Shown: positions 1 to 12,529, counted from the first letter of the stretch. The stretch: DNA of 64,000 nt from Polytrichum commune (GCA_950295325.1 OX485805.1:50368758-50432757), one strand, 5' to 3'. Numbers and translations: made by a program. Notes: generated by a model from the sequence alone, not told the origin.

Positions 1-1714
1 TAGCTCAAAAAATTCTGAGACAAACTTCACAGAAATCAAAAGATCATTCTATGCTCAAGAAAAAGAATATATTTTTTTGAAAATAATCCATGTCAGTCAC
101 TATATGTTGATTTGATAATTTAAAATCCAACTGTTCAGTATAAAAAAGGACATTTTTATATTTGACATTGTTGTTTTTGGACAAATTGATAAGATAACCC
201 ATAGAGCCTTGATGAGTTTGCAAGCTAGAATTCTCTCTCTCGCTCTCTCTCTCTCTACAATGCCCACCAATACTCGGAGTTGTTGGTTGCAGGAAACATT
301 TTTAATATACAAGAAGCACATGCCTCTTAATATACTCTACAAGATTGAATTAGAACTTTTCACAATCAAACACCTATCACACCATCATCACCCCACTTTT
401 ATGGGTACGGTATTGAAATAGAAGGAAGAGATAGTATTATTGCCTATGTATGCCTTTGGACGCCCATTGATCAACATTTGAACCCCCAATTGTTGCCATG
501 CCGAAACTTTGATATCAGTCAGTCCAGGATCGCATTTCCTTATGTATCCATCAAGCTAGAAGAAATCCACATTGCAATTAATAATAAGGATGTCGAGTTC
601 AAACCTCAATACCTTAAACTTATATTCAATGGGAAATATTGTAGTTTCTACAAAATTAGACAAAATAATTTTCACCTTTTTTTTTGCAACACTTCCTTTT
701 GCGTTTTGTTAAAAATTAGGTGCAGAAGCTCACTATGTATTGGTTGGCCCAACCAACACAATCAATGGAATGAGTATTATGGCCACTAACTTCCTACACA
801 AACTTACCTTTACAAACTTAGTCACATGTTCGTGGGCACGAGCCTGACAATTAATGATGGACATTGAATTTTGAAATAATTGAAATGTGAATCACGATTT
901 TTGGACCTCCAAAATGTACAATTTTACTTGAATATTTGTCCTTGGCATTTGCGTCCTTTGATCAAAAACCTTGTGATTGATCAACAATTTGAAACCCTTT
1001 GCAATTCGAAGTGTCTATGATTTGCAAGACCTTGGCATATTGGCAATCAATATGATAACAAAAAATGACCTCTGAGTTCATGATAATTCCAACAAATGAA
1101 ACCCTCTGTTGTGATGTATGTGGAGAGTATCATAGGTGTATAGTGTAATGCATTTTGAACAAACCTGTTCATATAATGCCGCTTTAAAGGTACGGATGAT
1201 AGCACTGCCTCGCTCCACAGTTACTTTGACTGCGGATTTTTTCCTTGGCTACCCATTTGCAATTACCCATCAAAGCATGTCAATTTATAATGATCCAGAT
1301 GTGCCACTCAAATTATTCATGTGTTCATTGTTATAGTAAAATTAAGACGTTATCATGTTTCAAGTCCATTTGTGCATTATCTGTGGATTCCCATCTTCAC
1401 TTGACTTAGTGCTTACATTGCATATTTTGTAGCATTAAAGTCAATGATTGTTCGTTTGCTTGTGTAGCATGACTGTGCTGTTATCATTCAGCAATCAATT
1501 GTGAACCTTTGCTTTTTTTGGCGGTTTAGGGAGGCCGAGTCCCAATGGATCTGCCATCGATGCCACAGAGTTAAAAGCTTCAGCCGAAGCACAGCCTTGA
1601 CACGCTCAAGTGCCCGTCGGAATTGCTTTTGTTCATGAGCATGGACTTGTGGGTAAATGCTCTCAGATCCTTCAAGAGGAGGCCACATGCAATGCTTTTT
1701 TTTCGTCTGCAAAA
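1..1714. other. no recognisable gene
   Basis: AT-rich sequence with only short chance reading frames. I see no domain, no coding-like stretch and no transposon ends. A CT microsatellite lies at about 231-256. Confidence 0.6.
231..256 (+). repeat. CT microsatellite
   Basis: The run alternates CT with one interruption. The short reading frame that crosses it is low complexity and not a gene. Confidence 0.85.
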
Positions 1715-1720
1715 GAATTG

Positions 1721-2036
1721 TGAAATTGATGATCAAATGTAGTTTGGGCTCTCTCGCAGCACCTAAACATGAATTCTTCCTAAAAGTCTCGAATCTTGTC
1801 ATGAGCATGTTAGAAACCCTAATTTAAATCCTCACATGTTTTGTGGTCAAATTCACAAATCCGCTAATTGTGAAATTGTGAAATTGATGATCAAGCATAG
1901 TTTGGGCGCTCTTGTAGCGTTCAAACATGAATTCTTCCTAAAAGTCTCGAATCTTGTCATCAGCATGGTAGAAACCCTATTTTCAATCATCATATGATTT
2001 ATGGACAATTTCATAAATCCGCAAATTCAATGAGCA
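1721..2036. repeat. tandem duplication, unit about 158 bp, two copies
   Basis: The phrase beginning gatgatcaa recurs at 1728 and 1886. Both copies go on with the same shared blocks (attcttcctaaaagtctcga and gtagaaacccta-like text), with scattered differences. It is a local duplication that has diverged and shows no coding signal. Confidence 0.75.
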
Positions 2037-3167
2037 CTGAATTGCAGATATCTCTGTACAGTTGTACAATAATCTCAGGCATACAAACTGTGTGAAGCGG
2101 AGATCTAATTGTTGAATGTACATCATGTTCCTGAAGACCTGCAAACCTAATATTGGTGCAAATGACAGATCCATTGTATTCATAGAAGGCAGGACTTCTC
2201 ACATTCTTCATTCCTAACATGCATTATGAGCTCTCAGCATCGATGTGATATTTACAGGGGTATTTAGTATAGTAGGCGTGCAATATTGATGGAAGAGGTG
2301 GCCAGTACTTTCTTTACAAAGTAAAGTATTGCCACACATTTTCCAGATAGGTTTAAAAGATTCGAAGAGATAACTACCAGTATACTCGAACCATACCCAA
2401 CTAGGCAGCAGCTTTCTATATATCTCCAGCACACCTAGATTTGCCAATTGCCTCTACCAAATTTAAAACTATTCACAGGATCATATGAAGTGCACACATT
2501 CCTCACCTGCATTGCGAGCTCTTAGGGTTCTCAAGGAGGCATTTAGGACCACTAAGAATGCGCTATTCCAGTATATCGTCACTACAAGTGTGGCAGTTTC
2601 CACTCGTTCAAAATACCAGTTTCCATTCTAGATCCAAAGAGCTGCATGTATAATAGCAACACAGATGCCTCAACTGTTACACCTAAGCGATACCCATAAT
2701 CAAGCGTCTGTAAATTCGCACTGGATGCACTGAGCACGCAATCTGTCCTTAAAAGAATAATGCATCAAATCAGAACATTCAGACAGAAGTCAAGAAATGT
2801 CAAGAAAAACTGTCAATAAAGTGAACCTTCCTTACAATTGCACATGCGTTAATCGGTAGCCATACTGACCACAATCCTGATAATCCAGATATGCAGCATC
2901 AAGAACTCTACATTTGAAGTTAGAGATTAATCCCATGACCAGGTAGAAGTGAGTTCCACATCAAATGCTGAATTGTTCCACGCATTTCAGAGCCACCATC
3001 CAAAGAATAACAATTGAGGAATTTGTGAACAGAGATTTCTTTCAAAAGAGCTTGAACCAATACATACAGAACCAGTGTGCATGGCTTGGTCCCACAATTG
3101 AATTGGAAACATATGTCCCCGACATGGGCCAAAGGATCCCTCCAGACTGAAGAAAAGAACAGTTCCC
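2037..3167. other. 3' flank of RPS18, no other gene seen
   Basis: Contains the presumed 3' UTR of the minus-strand RPS18 gene next to 3168. The rest holds only short open frames without recognisable content. I could not place a poly(A) site. Confidence 0.5.
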
Positions 3168-4472
<1,305 letters not shown>

Positions 4473-4580
4473 GGTTGCCGCAGCCTGGTGCGATCGATCG
4501 CGGCGTCGATCGTAGCGCGGAGCGAGCGAGGGCGCGAGGCAGCGGAAGCTTGAAAGAGAGCCCAACAAGGGCGGCTCCTT
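4473..4580 (-). promoter_or_regulatory. RPS18 5' UTR/core promoter, CpG-rich, with site II motif
   Basis: The sequence just upstream of the ATG is rich in CG dinucleotides, unlike its AT-rich surroundings. On the minus strand a TGGGCT site II element (plus strand 4559-4564) is followed by a CTCTCTTTC pyrimidine tract that could mark the start of transcription. Site II elements with telo-boxes are typical of plant ribosomal protein genes. The exact start site is not determined. Confidence 0.55.
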
Positions 4581-4835
4581 GCCCTAGTACCCCAAGCATG
4601 GATGATACTTCATCCTCGACTGGACAGCGTTCATCCATTAAGAACAGGATGCAGCGTCTGGATGAAGCTCCGATATGGATGATCGTCCGTCGATAGTGGA
4701 TGTGGATGGACAGATCACTCATGGGCATAACACATTACAATACCCCAAGGATTATTCACAAGATTACGATTTCTACCTTACCCAAAGGGGGTCAGATTAG
4801 GCGTAAATTAAATCCTATTTTTGGCTGTTAAATAT

Positions 4836-5180
4836 GCCACGTGTCATCATGTGAGTGGTTGCAACGTTACTAATTGATGATGTGGAAACCGAATTTAAGC
4901 AGAGACATACCCAACCAATTATATATGTACATATGGTATGTGAGATTCAGGTTGCAAGCCTTTTTCACATTATAACGCAAACTAGGATCAAATCAGATAT
5001 AAATTCATTAAGTTGTTTTAAAAAGCGTCACATGTCATCATGTGACTCATGTTTGCAATATTTTAAAAAGATGACATGGAAATTGAATTTAGGGATAGAC
5101 ATGCCCAATCATATATGTAAGTATAGTATGTGAAATTAGCCAGATGGGAAGCCTTTTTGTCACATTATAACACACATTGT
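4836..5180. repeat. diverged tandem duplication, period about 191 bp
   Basis: Two units share gtcatcatgtga (4843 and 5034), a gacat-cccaa-atatatgta block and a cctttttcacattataac block. They are clearly homologous but well diverged. A G-box core CACGTG is at 4838-4843. No gene seen. Confidence 0.7.
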
Positions 5181-6600
5181 TCGTAATGTGAAGATGATGG
5201 TTGCAAGGTTAGAAAGTTTGAAATGCTTTGCACATCAAAGGTTGTAGATGTCAATTAGAGATCACATTCATACGATTGGTGACCTCAAATCACTTTTGAA
5301 GCCCATGTAAGCATTTTAAGTTTAAAACTTTATGAATTCCTCATTCATCAAAACTCTCTAGTCGGTGTTAAGAGCACACGCATGTTATGATACATCCAAA
5401 CACAACACTTGATAATGAATATTTATAGAGCATAATTTGGAAAGAAACGCTACACTGAATAGGAATGCATACAGTACTAAATATCAATAACCCTATGAAA
5501 GTAAGTAACACTAAATGTAAACTCAAACACTAAATATCAATTATGGTCATCTGTGGAAGTTATATGTTTGAATTTAGTGTTAGTAAGGGTATGAAAAAAA
5601 ATGGATATAATAAGGGAGGTGGTAGTAGGGAAGGTAGCGGACAATATATGTTTAACACTAATTTTCAAAGAATTGAAAATTAGTGTTGAGTAGGGTAGGG
5701 TGGTAACAACACTGAATATCCTATTTAGTGTAGTTTAAATGAAATAATTTTAAGAAAAACATATTCAATCAAAGTATGGAACATTATAGGTTTAAGTTGC
5801 ATTAGTGTATTCCATAAAATATTTCTTATAATTTTGGTCGATTTTGAAAAAGGACATTTGAACTAGAAAACTTTCTTTCTTCCAAGGTTTTTGTGTGTTT
5901 GTTGCATTTCAACTAGTGAAAAATGTTCATAATTGGTTGCATACAACTTTTCAACACATTTGTGACTTTAAAATACTAGCTCCTTATGAAAAAATAAAAT
6001 AAAATAAAATAAAATAAATCCATTTTTATCTTGTCATATGTCAGTGCATAACATCCTGACAGTCCACTTTTTTCCAAAATGCATTTTCTAGACAAATATA
6101 TGGATCTGAGACAATTTTGGAGGTCAACCCCTAAAATCACAGAGGCACTTTGTGATTTTTAACTCACTTAAGAAACAAGATTATGAATTTGAAAAGTAAA
6201 GTCGAGTCAACGTAATGTTGTGATTGCCCATATACAAATCACATTTGTATGATGGTCAGTGCAACGTTTGAAGCCACCTCCATATCTTATAATATGATGA
6301 ATTTGAGAGTGGAGATTCTTTGGAAATCAAAATCAAACTTGTTGAAATCTTGCAAGTTTGCTTTAGAAACCAATGTTTGCATATCCTCGCAAAATCTCAT
6401 GAAGGGGATCCACTTGAACACAAGACTATCATTCACTCTTGTCTACATGAAATAAGACCAGATCACTATTCACATTAACTAAATCACGGGCCTTTGTAGT
6501 ATTGTGGTGAACCTACATGAGAACAATCTGAAAGTATGTACACTATTTAGGCATTGGAACAAAAGCGATTTCTGAATTTCTTTGGAGTTTGTAAGGACTG
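5181..6600. other. AT-rich intergenic, no gene seen
   Basis: Contains a short perfect hairpin (5654-5687) and an AAAAT microsatellite (about 5989-6018). Many copies of tagtgt/acacta words suggest old repeat material. No coding content recognised. Confidence 0.5.
5654..5687. repeat. perfect 15-bp stem, 4-nt loop inverted repeat
   Basis: AACACTAATTTTCAA at 5654-5668 is exactly complementary to TTGAAAATTAGTGTT at 5673-5687, with loop AGAA. It may be the centre of a decayed TIR element or a chance palindrome in AT-rich DNA. Confidence 0.7.
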
Positions 6601-6740
6601 AGCTGCATCAACAATGGATGCTCAAAGCCTCATGTATAGAAAGCAGCATGATCAATCCATAGCTTCTCTCAAAGTTTCATCAAAGGAAACATCATATGAG
6701 CCATTTTCTACTTCTGTTTCGAATACAAACGGAGATGGGG

Positions 6741-7340
6741 GCCTGGTATTCCTACCCATATTGTTTGAGGGTGCAGATGAAGCAAGAATAATATCCCAAC
6801 AAACTTCTCTGTAAGTGTGATATGACTAAGGCATGATTTGATGGGCGGACCTGCTCTTCACCTTCAGACTCCGATGATGTGAAACATGCTGCATGAGCCT
6901 TTTTGTAACATTTGAGAAAGAGTTTTCGGAAAGCCTGGTATTCCTACCCATATTGTTTGAGGGTGCAGATGAAGCTAGAATAATATCCCAACAAACTCCT
7001 CCGCAAGCATGGCTGTGATATGACTTAGGCATGATTTGATGGGCGGACTTGCTCTTCATCTTCAGACTCCGATGATGTGAAACATGCCGCATGAGCCATT
7101 TTATGACATTCGAGAAACAGTTCTCGGAGTTTTCGGAAAGCCTGGTATTCCTACCCATATTGTTTGAGGGAGCAGATGAAGCAGGAATAATCTGCCAATC
7201 AATTTCCACCAAATCAGGGCTATGATATGACCTAGGCATGATTTGATGGGCAGGCTTGTTCCTCACTTCCTGACTTCCGAAGGTATAAAATGTGTCTCAT
7301 GGGCCTTTTTGTGACATTTTTGAGACGATTTTGGTGATGC
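6741..7340. repeat. tandem array of about 200-bp units, three copies plus a decayed fourth
   Basis: The phrase gcctggtattcctaccc starts at 6741, 6933 and 7140, so periods are 192 and 207 bp. Each unit contains a block of the type gatttgatgggcgga followed by a ccgatgatgtgaaacatg block, and a more diverged unit extends to about 7340. Both periods are multiples of three, and a minus-strand frame (7266-6826) stays open through all units. On the plus strand the array follows a short open frame (6614-6814) ending at a good GTAAGT donor. It may be an amplified exon of a decayed transposon protein. Confidence 0.75.
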
Positions 7341-7439
7341 TAGAGTAGACAGACCCATTTCCAATAACCTCCTCGAAGATATGGCGTGGACGCCAACGTA
7401 GCAGTGACGTCTTATGGGAGGCACCGGATCGAAGAGCAA

Positions 7440-7790
7440 ATCTTCAGTACCGAAGACTGAGCTTGTTGATGTCACAGAGAAGGGAACCAAAATGCTAGCA
7501 GAGTCTATCGACCGGATTCATGTTACAAACATGGAAATGGAAGAGAGGCATGCCAAAACTCACGAACTGTTGCTACACACTCAGTTGGAGTAATTCAAGA
7601 TGATAGATAAGAGATTGAATCGAACTCAAACTGGCATGGTAACTGTAATTTTTGAATTGACCAAAGTCATGAGAACGGCAATTCTGAAGGTTGTAAACAC
7701 AAATGGTGAGAATGCAAATGGAAATACCAAAAATGTAGATCCTGATGAGGACAGTGACGACCCTCTTTGACCAAATTGGCTTGGAGTTTT
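7440..7790 (+). pseudogene. decayed ORF, possibly Harbinger accessory (Myb-like) protein C-terminus
   Basis: The plus strand reads a charged, helix-rich peptide (VDVTEKGTKMLAESIDRI, then MEMEERHAKTHELLLHTQ), one in-frame TAG, then more helical sequence and an acidic end (DPDEDSDDPL) before a stop. PIF/Harbinger elements usually encode a second, Myb/SANT-type protein whose C-terminus is a charged helix like this. The neighbouring 8081-9120 transposase remnant makes that origin plausible, but no Myb domain is visible. It could equally be an unrelated fragment. Confidence 0.35.
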
Positions 7791-8080
7791 TTGATGAGGA
7801 TAGTTGAGAGTCAAGACTCTCATTGACCAGCATGACTTGAATTTTTCTTTTGATTGGCGGGCTGAGTTAGATTGCAAGAATCTAATGAGTAGCAGACTCA
7901 TATGTTCTTTTGTAAAGATTGAGTGAAATTGAAAGAAAATTTACAGTTAGCAGATTTGTAGTCACACTGGAGGATCGTGATGCATAGGGAGGCAAAATCT
8001 CGAGTTTGGCCAAGACAGTTGCTCAATTCTTCTCAAAGTCGATGACAAAATCCCTTCCGGCCTTGAAGTTCAGCATTATA

Positions 8081-9120
8081 TTATGGAACCTCCACAATAT
8101 TGTCTTGATCATATAATGGTAGATTTGCAGTTTCTTCTTGTACGATTCTCATCAACTGTTCAATGTCTACTTCTTCGTTGGTTCGAGTGTAGCTGTGCAG
8201 TAAACAACATGCTGTAAAAACGTCAGGCAATTTCGAGATGTGCAGCTCGCTAGTTCCCAGCAGCATCTCACGGAGTTGTTTTTCATCGAACCGAATGCAT
8301 ATTCAACCACTGATCTGCCTCTTCTATGCCGTTTGTTGTATAGCAATTCAAGTAAGGAATGACGAGTATTTCATGTCTCCTTATTATGGAGTCACAATCC
8401 CTTTTGAACATGAATAGCCCTTATCGCCAAGAAGGTGTGGTATGTATCCCTCCACGCAAGGAACACCCCTATTCACATCAAATAATCCTTCTGAAGTTGC
8501 CTCTCCATACAATCCAAATAGTCGGAGAATGCGGGAGTCATTCACGCTTCCAGGCGTTCCTACATAAAAAATTGTAAATTTCTTGTTGCAATCAACGACT
8601 GCTTGTGTCACCATACTGTATCCGCCAGTTTTGAAGTAATAATAGTCAGCTGCGAAAGCACTAGGTAGTCTTGCGATGGATATATGTGTCCCGTCGATGT
8701 CACCATGAATATTTGGCAAACCGCACCAAGCTTTGAAGTCTCTCATCACCTTCTCCATTTCAAGACCTCTAGGCCACTTGATTTGATCTCCATAAACAAT
8801 GTCTATGGCTCTTAGCACTTGCCATATAATTCCAGACATACTTGATATGCCTATTGCAAAGTGTTCGCTACAAGAAAGTAGAATGCAACCTTGAGCAAGT
8901 TTGTAGAGTGTACTTGTAATCCTGATCTCTATGGGGATTTATATCTTGTAATGTGTATCTCTATTTTGGATGTAAGGTCGCAAATCTTGGCATATTCTAA
9001 ACACTATGTCTTGTGCCATCCTGAAATGTTGAATCCAATGTCTATTGTCAAACTGTGAACACAAACTGTGAGAACCATGCAGTACTATGGGCCTTCATCC
9101 AATCCCCTAGATCCATGTTC
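8081..9120 (-). pseudogene. PIF/Harbinger transposase (HARBI1-like), degenerate
   Basis: Minus-strand remnant of a DDE transposase/nuclease. From about 9057 one frame reads DNRHWIQHFRMAQDIVF, a stop (TAA, 8941-8939), then IRITSTLYKLAQG and FAIGISS. It continues in the open segment 8839-8384 with GDIDGTHIS (first Asp), VDCNKKFTIFYVGTPGSVND (second Asp, 52 residues later) and LLGDKGYS. After stops at 8384 and shortly downstream, RHRRGRSVVEYAFG supplies the expected catalytic Glu. A frameshift near 8285 leads into LGTSELHISKLPDVFTACC and the C-terminus ending DNIVEVP. Motif order and spacing fit the Harbinger family. At least two stops and one frameshift make it non-functional. A possible upstream exon (MDLGDWMKAHSTAWFSQF) ends near 9060. 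I could not define its TIRs. Confidence 0.9.
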
Positions 9121-9838
9121 GATATCTTCTCCAAATTGCTAGACAATCTATATTGGTGAATTGATGTTGTCGCAAGCATCTAATAATATTCTTGGCCATC
9201 TTACTGGGCTGGTCGTAATCAGATTAATATTACATCATGCTCGCACGCGCTGGGTCTCGGGCAGGATTTCGCCAAACGAGTGTCTTGCAGGATCAATGTC
9301 GCTGAGTTTAATGAGCACCAGCCAGGCACAAATTAAGACTCAGCTCAGCCTGGCTCCATTTGCAGCTCCATTTGCTATTATAACCCAGCATCCTGGCCGA
9401 CCATGGCATCGATGATGATCTCTCTCTCAGCTCATGCAGGCTTCGTCCGATGGTAGTACATAGATGGTACCATTGGTGGAAGTATTCTAGCTATTGGGGC
9501 CGGTGGTGGATTGAAACATCACATTTGTGCAGACAAACAGCTCAAGAACCACACTTGAGCCTGCATTAATGAATTAGTACTGGGATCTGCACACTGGAAT
9601 GATGAAACATGCCAGTCAAGCAAACGAAACCGAAGCATCCTGTGCAGATCGTCAAAAACCGATCTAGAAATAAATATGACAAACTCAACCAATTCAATCG
9701 AGGTCATGGCATCATGTCATGACACCATGATGATCATGAGAAATCCCACCCACTTTGAAGCAAGCAGTCACTGACAATGCTCGTCAACGGATCCTTCATC
9801 TTCGCCTTCATCAGTGCCATCCCTAGCCACCGGTACTG
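8982..9838 (+). repeat. 857-bp duplicated segment, copy 1 (original context)
   Basis: Matches 11673-12529 at a constant offset of 2691 bp. By eye the only difference is G9832 versus A12523. Copy 1 is continuous with flanking homology on both sides: the Harbinger remnant to the left and the hairpin block to the right. It is therefore the source copy. Confidence 0.95.
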
Positions 9839-10080
9839 CTGTGCCCACAGACACATTTCCGAGCGCCATGGCTGGGTTGATACAAAACTTAAAAGGACGT
9901 TGTGTTGGAATCCAGCAGATCTTAACCAGTCCTGGAACCTCCATGCATATGGTTGGCTAAGAGTGAAATCATACAGTTGTATCTATGGTTTACATGCCCA
10001 TGACATCAACATAACCTGATGAGCTCACTTTTAGCCAACCATATGGATAAAGAATCAGGAGAATTCATTGCTTGCAATGA
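9240..10080 (+). other. conserved block X with hairpin, paralogous to 53888-54710
   Basis: Shares many ordered words with block Y: tactgggatctg, cagcaaacgaaaccgaagca, cctgtgca, aaataaat, ctggaacctc-atgcatatg, ttggct-agagtgaaa and acatcaa. Neither block has a long open frame. The most conserved part ends in a hairpin (arms 9946-9966 and 10025-10045). It could be a non-coding RNA gene with its promoter, or an old non-autonomous transposon. Confidence 0.7.
9946..10045 (+). ncRNA. candidate hairpin RNA (precursor-like stem-loop)
   Basis: Arm 9946-9966 (CATATGGTTGGCTAAGAGTGA) pairs with 10025-10045 over 21 bp with no mismatch and a single G-T wobble, leaving a 58-nt loop. The same stem is preserved in block Y with compensatory change (GGCTAA/TTAGCC here, GGCTGA/TCAGCC there). 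Stem length and loop size would suit a plant miRNA precursor, but transcription is not shown. It may instead be a transposon inverted repeat. Confidence 0.4.
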
Positions 10081-10439
10081 GCTGAAACGAATTATAAGGT
10101 GTACTGACGGGGCCCTAAACTTTGGTGATGATCTTCTCTGTCCAGTATTTATGTTGTGTAGATAGGCCACACCAATGTTAAATTCAAGAAGAAAGTGAAA
10201 AATAAAAATAAAAATGACGATATGTAACCAGTGAAGTAGGGTTGCCCCTCTTTTCCCGCCAATAAAAAAAACAATGGTCCCTCAACATGGTCCATTCTCA
10301 CTTCACATTATGTTTGAGGGCCTATCACAACACCAAATGGCTTTCTCAACACCCATGGTACAACCTTTGGATGATAGTCAAGGGCCCTCACCATTTCATG
10401 GTCATGACCCTTGACTCATGTGTGAAGTGGCCCTAAGGG

Positions 10440-11604
10440 CCAAGGCTAATGTTAAGACGTCTAATCATGCTGACATACACACAATCGCAACCATACCCCC
10501 ACACACCATACACTATGCTCCCACACCGGAATGGCCAAGATACTACCAATACTTAGAACCAACACTCACATCAATATTGTGTATACACAACCCAACACAC
10601 ATACCAATGAACATGCACCCCACATACACATAGCACACCCAACCCCATACTGGTTGGCAAGCTGCCCAACAGCCACACATGACGGAGCCATCCGCAACCT
10701 TAGCACATTCATAACAAAAGAACCCGAAACCCGAGAAACGATACTAGCCAAACACAAATTCCCATATGTCGACAAATGGCTATCAAATGACCAAATAAAC
10801 CAAAAACTCTCTAACCACTTTTGGAAAAGTGACAAAGTAACCAACGCACAAATCACCCAAACGTTAAAATTCAGATTCGCTCAATATATGGGCAATCACA
10901 GGAAAAACATTTTTTGGCCTCTCACACACCAAAACCCCAACTGCACCCTATGCCATAAAAATGACAGAGACACATGGCCCCATCTCCTGTCAACATGTGA
11001 AAACCCATACCTAAAAGGACTAAGAATTACAATGCACAACAAAGCAGTACACCTTATTACTTAGACGCTCCAAGCCAACAAAAACACCCAGTTCTTCACA
11101 CTAACCAATGCAAGGACACTTAACAATACAACAACAGAACAAACAATTCCCGATTGGCTTATTGAATGCTCATGCCAACAAAGGCCATGCACATGCCAAG
11201 CTATACTAAGACCAGACATTCTATGCATAATTGGTGCCCCTAACCATACACAAACACCCATGTCACCCTCCCCCACACGCACAATCCAATTTATCGAATT
11301 TACATATTGCCATGATAGATTCCCAGAACAAGCACTCACCCGAAAACACACGAGATATGACCCATTAATCAACACCCTACAAAACAATGGTTGGCAGGCT
11401 AACCCCATCATTCCTATCATAGCTGGAGTTAGAGCAGCCATACACGAACACTCCACCGATAAATTAACCCAACTAAAAATCCCTAAACCCAGCATCAAAC
11501 TCCTCATGAAACATATACACCAAAACGCCATCAAATACCTCACATACCTAGTCCTAAATAAAAGAAAACTAGATAACAAACAAACACCTATCTCCCTACC
11601 ATAG
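10440..11604 (+). pseudogene. 3' end of a non-LTR retrotransposon with restriction-like endonuclease
   Basis: One plus-strand frame is open from 10531 to 11604 apart from a single TAG (11062-11064). The first part contains a CCHC zinc motif, CTLC-x9-H-x4-C in CTLCHKNDRDTWPHLLSTC, followed by MHNKAVH. The second part has LRPDILCIIG, then about 26 residues, then IQFIEFTYCHD and ALTRKHTRY. That order of CCHC, HN, R-P-D, E and K fits the C-terminal restriction-like endonuclease of R2/CRE/NeSL-type elements, not the L1 type. The reverse transcriptase is missing (5' truncation). The plus strand is strikingly A/C-rich and poor in G. The element runs into CCCTAAA repeats. A telomere-associated Penelope-like element is the main alternative. 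Confidence 0.6.
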
Positions 11605-11647
11605 TAAAGTTGGATATGCTAATATAATATTAGAGCCCACCTCCCAT

Positions 11648-11668
11648 AAACCCTAAACCCTAAACCCC
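11648..11668 (+). repeat. interstitial telomere-like repeat, (CCCTAAA)n
   Basis: AAACCCTAAACCCTAAACCCC lies 44 bp after the stop of the non-LTR frame and 4 bp before the duplicated 857-bp segment. This is the plant telomere motif in C-strand orientation. Confidence 0.9.
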
Positions 11669-11672
11669 TTGG

Positions 11673-12529
11673 AAATCTTGGCATATTCTAAACACTATGT
11701 CTTGTGCCATCCTGAAATGTTGAATCCAATGTCTATTGTCAAACTGTGAACACAAACTGTGAGAACCATGCAGTACTATGGGCCTTCATCCAATCCCCTA
11801 GATCCATGTTCGATATCTTCTCCAAATTGCTAGACAATCTATATTGGTGAATTGATGTTGTCGCAAGCATCTAATAATATTCTTGGCCATCTTACTGGGC
11901 TGGTCGTAATCAGATTAATATTACATCATGCTCGCACGCGCTGGGTCTCGGGCAGGATTTCGCCAAACGAGTGTCTTGCAGGATCAATGTCGCTGAGTTT
12001 AATGAGCACCAGCCAGGCACAAATTAAGACTCAGCTCAGCCTGGCTCCATTTGCAGCTCCATTTGCTATTATAACCCAGCATCCTGGCCGACCATGGCAT
12101 CGATGATGATCTCTCTCTCAGCTCATGCAGGCTTCGTCCGATGGTAGTACATAGATGGTACCATTGGTGGAAGTATTCTAGCTATTGGGGCCGGTGGTGG
12201 ATTGAAACATCACATTTGTGCAGACAAACAGCTCAAGAACCACACTTGAGCCTGCATTAATGAATTAGTACTGGGATCTGCACACTGGAATGATGAAACA
12301 TGCCAGTCAAGCAAACGAAACCGAAGCATCCTGTGCAGATCGTCAAAAACCGATCTAGAAATAAATATGACAAACTCAACCAATTCAATCGAGGTCATGG
12401 CATCATGTCATGACACCATGATGATCATGAGAAATCCCACCCACTTTGAAGCAAGCAGTCACTGACAATGCTCGTCAACGGATCCTTCATCTTCGCCTTC
12501 ATCAGTGCCATCCCTAGCCACCAGTACTG
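11673..12529 (+). repeat. 857-bp duplicated segment, copy 2 (inserted copy)
   Basis: Near-identical to 8982-9838 but cut off on both sides. On the left it abuts the telomere-like repeat instead of the Harbinger remnant. On the right it stops before the hairpin of block X. It therefore looks like a copied segment placed here, not an independent locus. Short frames inside it (for example 11852-12106) simply repeat those of copy 1. Confidence 0.92.

Noticed and set aside
9161-9415. Open frame repeated identically at 11852-12106
   Set aside because: The identity comes from the 857-bp DNA duplication. The frame has no domain and is not conserved in block Y.
11061-11579. Minus-strand 172-aa hydrophobic frame
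   Set aside because: It is antisense to the non-LTR retrotransposon frame. Its hydrophobic look follows from the A/C-rich coding strand.
8982-12529. 857-bp repeats as LTRs of a retrotransposon
   Set aside because: The repeats lack TG...CA ends, primer site and target duplication, and copy 1 is continuous with older flanking homology.
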